Made by a program: the position numbers and the translations under genes. Shown here piece by piece: positions 29,901 through 36,532 of a stretch of DNA of 36,532 nucleotides. Each line of letters starts with the position of its first letter. Position 1 is the first letter of the stretch. The DNA comes from JADJLQ01 sp964405735 (GTDB lineage: Bacteria > Bacteroidota > Bacteroidia > Chitinophagales > Saprospiraceae), in NCBI GenBank assembly GCA_964405735.1, contig CAYOPD010000037.1, forward strand, positions 1-36,532, written 5' to 3'. Under the pieces are notes generated by a model. The model was given only the letters and a program-made list of their open reading frames with translations. It was not told the DNA's origin and ran no database searches.

Positions 29901-30632
29901 TTAGGGTTTGGTTGAATCGGAATGGACATGCAAACCGCATTCTTTATTTTTATTCATTTCCCACCACCAGCGTCCTGCGCGGAAATCTTCTCCCGGCCGG
30001 ATCGCCCTTGTGCATGGAGCACAACCGATGGATACAAAACCTTTATCGTGAAGCGGGTTGTAAGGAATTTGGTTTTCCGCAATGCACGCTTTTACCTGAT
30101 CATGGGTCCAATGGAGCAGGGGGTGGTATTTGATGATGCGGTTGGCTTCATCCCATTCTACGGGTTTCATATCGCTCCGGTCGGGTGAGTGTGCCGCCCG
30201 GATGCCGGTGATCCAGAGCGCTTGGCCACGCAGCGCTCTTCTCAGTGGTTCCACTTTGCGGATATGGCAGCAGGCTTTCCGGTTTTCCACGGATTCATAA
30301 AAAGAGTTGGGGCCCCGGGTTTCTATGAAATCCTGCAGGGCTTTGGCATCCGGATGGAAGGAACGAATGGGCAGTTTGTACTTTTCGAGGGTCCTCGACC
30401 AGGTGGAATAGGTTTCCGGGAACAGACGGCCGGTATCTAGCGTGAAGGTGCTTGCGGGATGTTCGATTTCATTGAGGTAATGAAAAATGATCTGGTCCTC
30501 TTCGCTGAAACTGGTTGAAAAAACGACCTTGCCGCTAAACGTTCGGCAAGCCAGTTGAAGGGCCTGCCGGAGATCCTCCTGCCCAGAAAAAAGTCCGGAG
30601 AAGGTTTCGGTCTGCATCGTGTTAACTTCCAT
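29901..30632 (-). CDS. cysH: Adenylylsulfate (APS) reductase, [4Fe-4S] type
   Basis: 243 residues of the PAPS/APS reductase family. It has all four cluster cysteines of the APS-using type, Cys121-Cys122 (KACCHIRK) and Cys204/Cys207 (GCAPC), plus the catalytic Cys232 in the ECGLH motif. STSFSEEDQII and LDTGRLFPETY are also present. It reduces APS to sulfite using thioredoxin. The first ATG at 30632 is used; Met6 is an alternative. It is the first main gene of the operon, about 100 nt after a cysteine-rich leader ORF. Confidence 0.95.
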   Translation of the reverse strand: MEVNTMQTETFSGLFSGQEDLRQALQLACRTFSGKVVFSTSFSEEDQIIFHYLNEIEHPASTFTLDTGRLFPETYSTWSRTLEKYKLPIRSFHPDAKALQDFIETRGPNSFYESVENRKACCHIRKVEPLRRALRGQALWITGIRAAHSPDRSDMKPVEWDEANRIIKYHPLLHWTHDQVKACIAENQIPYNPLHDKGFVSIGCAPCTRAIRPGEDFRAGRWWWEMNKNKECGLHVHSDSTKP

Positions 30633-30735
30633 GTTTAATTTATAATATTCTGTTTACGGCCGGGAAGGCTTTGTTTTTTATACCGACTTAGTTGATTTTT
30701 GGAATGAAAAAGGGAAATGAATAAGGCGGTCGCAA
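30633..30735 (-). promoter_or_regulatory. Leader region between the Cys leader peptide and cysH
   Basis: 103 nt that should hold the control element responding to translation of the leader ORF. By eye I find only weak pairings: a GCAA/TTGC hairpin at the ORF stop, ACCG/CGGT and the CGGCCG palindrome. No GC-rich stem followed by a T-run on the minus strand is visible. The mechanism (Rho-dependent, translational or intrinsic) is therefore open. Confidence 0.4.
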
Positions 30736-30807
30736 TCAATTGCAACAACAGCAACAACAACACGCATGGATGCGGTTTGAACAATCGTTGTGCCTGTTCT
30801 TTTTCAT
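30736..30807 (-). CDS. Cysteine-rich leader peptide of the sulfur operon
   Basis: A 23-codon ORF (ATG at 30807, TGA at 30736-30738). It encodes Cys9 and seven consecutive cysteines (16-22; codons TGT TGT TGT TGC TGT TGT TGC), then Asn and stop. It begins about 15-25 nt after the predicted transcription start and ends about 100 nt before cysH. This is the layout of amino-acid attenuators: scarce Cys-tRNA would stall ribosomes on the run and raise expression of the cysteine-supply operon. The repeat reads as Leu or Val in other frames, so the case rests on the ATG frame, the promoter distance and the operon downstream. Charged and polar residues (KKNRHND) precede the run. Confidence 0.8.
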   Translation of the reverse strand: MKKNRHNDCSNRIHACCCCCCCN

Positions 30808-30826
30808 TGGTTTTTATTACCGGTGA

Positions 30827-30870
30827 CAAAGATAATACCAAATTTAAACTGGCCATCAGAAATTCCACAA
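30827..30870 (-). promoter_or_regulatory. Promoter region of the sulfur/siroheme operon (two -7 boxes)
   Basis: Two exact -7 boxes lie on the minus strand. TAAATTTG (complement of 30839-30846) has a TTG 21 bases upstream (30868-30870). TATCTTTG (complement of 30827-30834) has no clear -33 TTG. Predicted starts are about 30833 and 30821, both ahead of the leader ATG at 30807. Confidence 0.65.
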
Positions 30871-31055
30871 GCCTTGTCTTTTCTAAAAAGTTAAGAAGGT
30901 ATTAATATTCTCTACCAAATTGCTAGACTATACCGGGTTACTAAGGATAATGACGAAAAACAGCCCTTTAACAAGTCAATAAAATATTCCTTTTTAAATT
31001 CGGTCAAGTCCTGGGTATATCCATAGCTTTACCCACGATTAAAAACGAGTTTTTT

Positions 31056-34000
31056 ATGATTTCACCAATCCGGATTTTGATTTTCGCGGGCATCCTCTTC
31101 GTCCTTTTTCAATGCAAGCAAGCACCTTCTCCAAAGGTCAGTCAGGAGTCCCTGGGCATGGTCTTGCGTTCTTATACCCAGGGAATCATATCATCGAAGT
31201 CGCCTTTGCGTTATGTTTTTACCCAGGATATGGTGGAGGAAAGTGGCGTCGGCAGTCCTGTGGCGGATGGCATCATTAAAATCATCCCGGCCATACCGGG
31301 AAAAGCGTATTGGGAGGCCAGGAATGTTTTGATGTACAAACCGGCCAGTCCGTTCAAACCGGGGACCCGATACGAAGTCTCGCTCAACCTGAAATCATTA
31401 CTGCCCCAAGGGCTTCAGGGGCCTGATGTACTCAGCTATAGCCTAAGGACCCGGGAAAACAGTTTTGCCGTAGCCCGGCCCTCTCTCCAACCCACTCCGG
31501 AGGATGAAAATATTTATACGCTGACCGGTACCCTGAATACTTCGGATTTTATGGAGCCGCCCCTGATTGAAAAACTGCTCACCGCCAGCCAGGACAGACA
31601 GGCTCTGCGGGTGAGTTGGCAACACGATACCTTCTCCAATACCAGTAACTATGTATTTCATGACATCAAAAGATTGAAGGGCTCCAGCCTGGAATTAAGC
31701 TGGGATGGGGCTCCGGCGGATATCCCAAAACAGGGGAAATACGTAGTCCGTGTTCCGGGCCCGGGTGAATTCATTATCCTGGATGCTTATTTTGAAAAAA
31801 GCCCTGAATCCCGGATTGTCATTTCGTTTTCTGATCCCCTCCGGGCAAACCAGAACCTGAATGGACTCGTATATCTGAAAAACCAGGCGGGTGACCTCAG
31901 GACCGTCACGGATGGCAATAAAATCTACGCCTATACCCCGAAAAACCTGAACGGCGAGCAGACGGTCCTCCTTTCACCGGGCATCCTGGCTTCAGACAAT
32001 AAAAAGTTGCAGGAAAGTTCCGAGTGGGATATTCTGATCCCGGTCACGGACCCTGCCGTACGGTTCACCGGCCGTGGCACCATCATCCCGCAACACAATG
32101 AGATCATACTTCCTTTTGAAGCCGTCGGTCTGAAAGCCATCGATGTGGAAATATTTAAAATTTTTGATCAGAATATCCTTCAATTCCTCCAGGTCAATCA
32201 ACTGGAGGATGAAAACGAACTTTACCGGGTGGGGAAACTGATCCGTCAGTCCAGGATAGATCTGGCCACCGTAAACCCGCGGGCGGACCCTGGAACCTGG
32301 TCACATTATGCCCTTGACCTTCAACCCTTGCTGGAGGCCGACCCGAACGCCATCTACCAGGTCCGTGTTGGATTTAAGCCATCTTATACCCATCTCAATT
32401 GTTTGTCGGATTACCAGGAAGAATCCGGCCGGGATACTGGCGATGAATTGATCAGCTTTTATGAAGATAATTTTTACGGGCCCGGGGGTTACTACGAAGG
32501 ATATGAATGGGAGGACCGCAACGATCCGTGCAAATCGGCCTATTATAATAACGATCACTTTATCTCAAAAAATGTACTGATATCCAACCTTGGCATTATT
32601 GGGAAAAAAGCCGATAAAAACCTCTTTGTTGCCGTCACGGACCTGCGCACGGCAGAAGCGCTGCCTGGCTGCACGATTGAGGTTTATAATTTTACTTTAG
32701 AAAAAATTGCCCAGTGGACCACCGATCAGCAAGGCTTGGTCAATCAGATCTTGAAAGAGCCGCCCTATGCCGTAGTGGCCATTTACCAGGGGCAAAAAGG
32801 TTATTTGCGCATGGCGGATGGGTACAATCTTTCCACGAGCGCATTTGAAGTGGACGGGGACGAAGTCAAAAAAGGCATAAAAGGATTTGTGTTCTGTGAA
32901 AGGGGGGTTTGGAGGCCTGGGGACAGCATCCATCTCCGTTTTCTGCTCAACCAGAAAGCGCATCTGCTGCCGGAGGGCCACCCGGTCTCCTTGCAGGTTT
33001 ACGATGCGCAAAACCGCAAGGTGATCCAGAAAATTTCCAGTGAAAATCTGTCCGGTTTATATTCATTTCCTTTCAAAACCGGACCGGATGCCATTACAGG
33101 CAACTGGAGAGCGGTGGTCAAAGCCGGAGGCGTGGAATTCAGCAAGACCCTGAAGATCGAAAGCATAAAGCCCAACCGGCTGAAAATCAACTGGGATGTC
33201 GGGGAAGAAATCACACCCGCACAACAAACCGCCGTATTGAAGGCCCAATGGCTCACCGGTCTCAATGCAGGTGGTTTGAAGGCCCTGGTCACCGCCCAAT
33301 GGAGGCCCTCAAGCGCTACCTGGCCGGGATACAAAGAATTTGTCTTCCAGGACCCTGCGAGGGTCAGTAATGAAAACCCGGTGATTACCCTTTTCGACGG
33401 GCCACTGGATGCAGAAGGTAGTTCGTCCATCCCCCTGAGGATCTCCAAAGACTTTAAGCCTGCCGGAAAAATGAATCTCAATTTTAAGATCGATGTCTCT
33501 GAACCCGGCGGCGATTTCAGCAGTTTTGCGCATACCGCGCTTTTCCATCCTTACCAGCAATATGCCGGGATACGGCTTCCCCAGGATCCCTGGGGTTACC
33601 GCACGCTGGATAAAGGGAAGGCATCCACCATTCAATTTGTCTCCATTGATCCGGCCGGTAAAGGGCAGGCAGGACGTAAACTGACCGTTGGAATTTATCA
33701 AATGGACTGGCGCTGGTGGTGGGAAGAGTACGGAGGATCGTATGCATCATACAACAGCAGTGACCATGTGAAAGCCATGCAAAAAACAACCCTCACTACC
33801 AATGCCGGCGGACTGGCCGAATGGAAGGTGACGGTCAACCAGTGGGGGAGATATCTTATCCGGGTTTGTGATCCGGTATCGGGGCATTGCAGTGGTGACT
33901 TCGCTTACGCGGGCTGGCCTGAAGATGAGTCCAGGAGTTTTGATATGGCAACCCTGCTCCGATTGCAGGCTTCAAAGGAAAAATACCTGGCTGATGAAGA

Positions 34001-36532
34001 GGTGGAGATCAATATCCCCGCACCTGTGCTTTCCAGGATGCTGATCACCATTGAAAATGGGAGCCAGGTACTGGAATCTTATTGGGCCAGCGTGGATAAA
34101 AATCCTTATGTCTTCCGGTTTAAACCAAAGCCGGAGATGTCACCGGCCGTCTATGTACACGTCTCCTTGCTGCAACAGCATGGATATTCAGGCAATGACC
34201 TTCCCATGCGCATGTACGGAGTCCTTCCGGTCTATTTCGATCATCCCTCAACCCGCCTGACACCGGTGATCAGGGCCCCGGCGAGTTTCCGCCCGGACCG
34301 CAATGAAAGCATTGAAGTTTCTGAAACGGATGGCAGACCTATGGCATATACCCTTGATATTGTGGATGAAGGATTGCTGGACCTCACCAATTACAAGACG
34401 CCTGATCCACACCGCCATTTTTTCGCAAAAGAAGCCCTGGGAGTGCGCACCTGGGATGTCTATGATCAGGTGCTGGGGGCCTTTGGGGGCAGGATTGAAA
34501 GCGTCCTCAGCATTGGTGGAGATGAAAGTGCCGCAAATTTGAATGATGCCAAGGTAGTCAGCAGGTTCAAATCTCCTGTGATCCATTTGGGCCCATTCCA
34601 GCTCAAAAAAGGGGAGAAGAAAAAACACAATATTTCGATTAATAATTATATCGGGTCGGTCCGGGTCATGGTGGTGGCTGCCGGAGACGGGGCCTACGGT
34701 CATGCGGAGAAAACCATGCCGGTAGTCAGTCCCCTGATGATCCTGCCCACCTTGCCAAGAGTTTTGAGCATCGGGGAACAGGTGACCCTGCCGGTCAATA
34801 TTTTTACCTCAAAGGATATCTCCCAACCTGTCATTCTGACGGTCAAAGACAAAAACAACCGGCTCAGATGGGACAGTCCTTCAAAGACGCTATCCCTGGC
34901 CGGATTAGGGGAGCGGCTGGAATATTTCACCTTCCATACAGGTGAACGTACCGGTGAAACCACTATCCAGCTCGAGGCTAAATCGGGTGGAGAATCAACA
35001 AAACAGGAAATCGAGATTCAAATCAGGAATCCAAATCCTGTGGTTTCAACGGTCAAGAATGAGGTGATCGAACCGGGCCAGTCAAAAACCCTTTCCTTAC
35101 AGGCTCAGAGTGCATCCAGTCTTCAAAAAGTAAACCTCGAAATAGCCACCCTGCAACCGTTGTCCCTCGGCAAACACCTGGACTACCTGATCAGCTATCC
35201 ATACGGTTGTGCCGAACAAATCATTTCTGCTGCTTTCCCGCAACTTTACCTCGAGCAGTATGTCACCCTGGATGCGAATCAAAGCAAAGACCTGAAAAAC
35301 AATGTCGAAAACGCCATCACATCGCTTTCCAGATTCAGTCTGCAGGATGGTTCTTTCACTTTATGGCCAGGACAAAATTACACCAGCGATCATTGGGTGA
35401 CCAGTTATGCCGGTCATTTCCTCACCGAAGCGGATAAAAAAGGATATGCGGTGCCCCAACACCTCATAAATAATTGGAGGACCTATCAGAAAAAACTAGC
35501 CGGTCTTTGGGACCCTGCGCAAAAGGCATTGTATAAAGCCAACCACGGGTTGGACCAGGCTTATCGTTTATACACCCTGGCCCTCTCCGGTGCCCCTGAT
35601 CTCGGGGCCATGAACCGGCTCAAAGAGTACAATGGCCTTGGAAATAATGCCCGTTGGAGGCTGGCCGCTGCTTATGCTGTTGCCGGACAGTCTGAGGCAG
35701 CTAAAAGCATGGTGCAAAGTTCATTCGTGGCAGAAGAATACACAGAATCCGGATTTACCTATGGCAGTGTACTGCGTGACCAGGCCATGGCCCTGGAAAC
35801 CTGGCTCGAAATCGGTGACCGGACCAAAGCAGCCCAGATGGCCCTGGATCTGAGCAAGCAGCTCAACCAGGAAAAATCCTGGAACACCCAGGCCCTGGCT
35901 TATGCCCTGCAGGCTTTGGGTAAATTTCATTCCGAGGCGGCTTCGGGAGCTAAGGCCTGGAGTTTTAAATACAACTACAATGGAGGCGCAAAAACCAATA
36001 TCAATGCCAGGATGGCATCTGTGCTCATTGACCCGATACGGGAAGGTAAAATACCTGGTACTGTTACGATTGAGAATACGTCCACTCAACCCTTGTTTGT
36101 ACAATCCACCCAAATGGGGCAGCCCATCAAGGCACCTGAAAGCCGGGTTTCCAATAACCTGAATATGAATATTCAATACCTGTCCAACGATCATCAGCCC
36201 ATCGATCCAGAGAAACTTAAAAAGGGAGAACTTTTTCTGGTGGAGGTCACGGTCACTCATACCGGTTCAAGGCCAAGGCCTTATGCACACCTCGCATTGA
36301 ACCATATACTGCCATCAGGCTGGGAGATTATCAACCAAAGACTCTATGGCATATTGCCTGGTGGACAAAATTTTGATTACCAGGATATCCGCGATGACCG
36401 GGTTTATACTTTTTTTCAACTTGAACCCGGCAAATCCAAAACGTTTACCATTGAAGCCAGGGCTGCCTATGGAGGCCGCTTCCATCTTCCTGCGGTAGTC
36501 TGTGAAGAAATGTATGATGCTTCGATTTATGC
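31056..36532 (+). CDS. Alpha-2-macroglobulin family lipoprotein, 3' end outside window
   Basis: The reading frame is open from 31056 to the window edge (1825 codons, no stop). It starts with a lipoprotein signal peptide with lipobox LFQC (Cys20). A series of macroglobulin (Ig-like) domains follows, including FVFCERGVWRPGDSIHLRF, typical of bacterial A2M MG domains, and LDIVDEGLLDL before the thioester region. The thioester motif YPYGCAEQ has Cys1385 and Gln1388, so the reactive thioester can form. A helical TED domain and further beta domains follow. These proteins trap foreign proteases at the cell surface or in the periplasm. A weak TAGCTTTA box (31024-31031) may be its promoter. It is divergent from the sulfur operon. 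Confidence 0.93.
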   Translation, partial: MISPIRILIFAGILFVLFQCKQAPSPKVSQESLGMVLRSYTQGIISSKSPLRYVFTQDMVEESGVGSPVADGIIKIIPAIPGKAYWEARNVLMYKPASPFKPGTRYEVSLNLKSLLPQGLQGPDVLSYSLRTRENSFAVARPSLQPTPEDENIYTLTGTLNTSDFMEPPLIEKLLTASQDRQALRVSWQHDTFSNTSNYVFHDIKRLKGSSLELSWDGAPADIPKQGKYVVRVPGPGEFIILDAYFEKSPESRIVISFSDPLRANQNLNGLVYLKNQAGDLRTVTDGNKIYAYTPKNLNGEQTVLLSPGILASDNKKLQESSEWDILIPVTDPAVRFTGRGTIIPQHNEIILPFEAVGLKAIDVEIFKIFDQNILQFLQVNQLEDENELYRVGKLIRQSRIDLATVNPRADPGTWSHYALDLQPLLEADPNAIYQVRVGFKPSYTHLNCLSDYQEESGRDTGDELISFYEDNFYGPGGYYEGYEWEDRNDPCKSAYYNNDHFISKNVLISNLGIIGKKADKNLFVAVTDLRTAEALPGCTIEVYNFTLEKIAQWTTDQQGLVNQILKEPPYAVVAIYQGQKGYLRMADGYNLSTSAFEVDGDEVKKGIKGFVFCERGVWRPGDSIHLRFLLNQKAHLLPEGHPVSLQVYDAQNRKVIQKISSENLSGLYSFPFKTGPDAITGNWRAVVKAGGVEFSKTLKIESIKPNRLKINWDVGEEITPAQQTAVLKAQWLTGLNAGGLKALVTAQWRPSSATWPGYKEFVFQDPARVSNENPVITLFDGPLDAEGSSSIPLRISKDFKPAGKMNLNFKIDVSEPGGDFSSFAHTALFHPYQQYAGIRLPQDPWGYRTLDKGKASTIQFVSIDPAGKGQAGRKLTVGIYQMDWRWWWEEYGGSYASYNSSDHVKAMQKTTLTTNAGGLAEWKVTVNQWGRYLIRVCDPVSGHCSGDFAYAGWPEDESRSFDMATLLRLQASKEKYLADEEVEINIPAPVLSRMLITIENGSQVLESYWASVDKNPYVFRFKPKPEMSPAVYVHVSLLQQHGYSGNDLPMRMYGVLPVYFDHPSTRLTPVIRAPASFRPDRNESIEVSETDGRPMAYTLDIVDEGLLDLTNYKTPDPHRHFFAKEALGVRTWDVYDQVLGAFGGRIESVLSIGGDESAANLNDAKVVSRFKSPVIHLGPFQLKKGEKKKHNISINNYIGSVRVMVVAAGDGAYGHAEKTMPVVSPLMILPTLPRVLSIGEQVTLPVNIFTSKDISQPVILTVKDKNNRLRWDSPSKTLSLAGLGERLEYFTFHTGERTGETTIQLEAKSGGESTKQEIEIQIRNPNPVVSTVKNEVIEPGQSKTLSLQAQSASSLQKVNLEIATLQPLSLGKHLDYLISYPYGCAEQIISAAFPQLYLEQYVTLDANQSKDLKNNVENAITSLSRFSLQDGSFTLWPGQNYTSDHWVTSYAGHFLTEADKKGYAVPQHLINNWRTYQKKLAGLWDPAQKALYKANHGLDQAYRLYTLALSGAPDLGAMNRLKEYNGLGNNARWRLAAAYAVAGQSEAAKSMVQSSFVAEEYTESGFTYGSVLRDQAMALETWLEIGDRTKAAQMALDLSKQLNQEKSWNTQALAYALQALGKFHSEAASGAKAWSFKYNYNGGAKTNINARMASVLIDPIREGKIPGTVTIENTSTQPLFVQSTQMGQPIKAPESRVSNNLNMNIQYLSNDHQPIDPEKLKKGELFLVEVTVTHTGSRPRPYAHLALNHILPSGWEIINQRLYGILPGGQNFDYQDIRDDRVYTFFQLEPGKSKTFTIEARAAYGGRFHLPAVVCEEMYDASIY

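Larger units (their letters stand above)
17599..30834 (-). other. Sulfate assimilation and siroheme supply operon
   Basis: The transcription order is leader peptide, cysH, cysD, cysN, cobA, cysJ, cysI, ALAS-hemC-hemD, hemB, DUF2490 gene and precorrin-2 dehydrogenase-TSUP. After cysH, intergenic gaps are 5, 24, 3, 8, 21 and 12 nt, and three junctions overlap (11, 40 and 35 nt), so a single message is likely. Consensus promoters are seen only at the leader. The unit would activate and reduce sulfate to sulfide and make the siroheme that CysI needs. One transcript is inferred from spacing. Confidence 0.8.

Noticed and set aside
28975..29904. 309-residue plus-strand ORF opposite cysD
   Set aside because: It is fully antisense to cysD, whose PP-loop and length are clear, and shows no recognisable domain.
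28987..29940. Longer cysD start at 29940
   Set aside because: It would overlap cysH by 40 nt and add 15 residues absent from the 302-residue CysD family.
30655..30682. Hairpin-like GC stretch followed by a T-run near the cysH leader
   Set aside because: The T-run (TTTGTTTTTTAT) is on the plus strand and would not end transcription of the minus-strand operon; stem pairing is also poor.
30635..30868. 77-residue minus-strand ORF with a run of leucines, ahead of cysH
   Set aside because: Its ATG codons lie upstream of both promoter boxes, and the leucine run is the TTG frame of the same TGT/TGC repeat that encodes cysteines in the ATG-started leader. Cysteine fits the downstream operon; leucine does not.
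30717..30905. Plus-strand ORF with asparagine and cysteine codons opposite the leader
   Set aside because: It is the complement of the leader repeat, has no promoter and runs against the operon.
1..36532. CRISPR arrays, insertion sequences, prophage or integrase genes
   Set aside because: None seen: no regularly spaced repeats, transposase or integrase motifs, or terminal inverted repeats in the window.

Overview
The window looks like chromosomal DNA from a free-living, aerobic member of the Bacteroidota, plausibly near the Saprospiria/Chitinophagia. The clues are many Bacteroidota-type promoters (TTG, about 20 bases, then TAnnTTTG), almost no Shine-Dalgarno sites, small Bacteroidota families (DUF4159, DUF3467, a 70-residue PspC protein, DUF1761, DUF2490), a short 2-isopropylmalate synthase and a giant lipoprotein alpha-2-macroglobulin. 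The phylum call is inferred from gene content and promoter style; no rRNA or marker alignment was available.

Left part (1-10.7 kb): two leucine tRNA genes separated by a terminator hairpin, hscB-rseP, rsmE, a DUF4159 protein, a PspC-like protein, a DUF3467 protein, a PLP-dependent decarboxylase, the leucine biosynthesis pair leuA-leuB, a 513-residue helical protein of unknown role and two small membrane proteins. The middle (10.8-16 kb) is a leucine/ketone-body catabolism island: HMG-CoA lyase, a class IV aminotransferase, a biotin carboxylase and acetoacetyl-CoA synthetase. An AraC regulator and a secreted cupin follow.

The centrepiece is a 13-kb minus-strand operon (about 30.8 kb down to 17.6 kb): cysH, cysD, cysN, cobA, cysJ, cysI, a 919-residue ALAS-HemC-HemD fusion, hemB, a DUF2490 gene and a precorrin-2 dehydrogenase-TSUP transporter fusion. 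Genes are 24 nt apart at most, and several overlap. Besides sulfate activation and reduction to sulfide, it encodes every expected step from glycine plus succinyl-CoA to siroheme, the cofactor of the CysI encoded in the same operon: 5-aminolevulinate synthase, HemB, HemC, HemD, SUMT and the CysG-N/Met8-type enzyme. There are no genes for the later protoheme steps. The Shemin-type ALAS is unexpected here, because Bacteroidota normally make 5-aminolevulinate from glutamyl-tRNA, and its fusion to HemC and HemD is an architecture I do not know from the literature.

Upstream of cysH, just after consensus promoters, is a 23-codon ORF with seven consecutive cysteine codons. It looks like a cysteine-sensing leader peptide controlling the whole operon. 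The far right holds the first 1825 codons of a thioester-containing alpha-2-macroglobulin lipoprotein that runs off the window.
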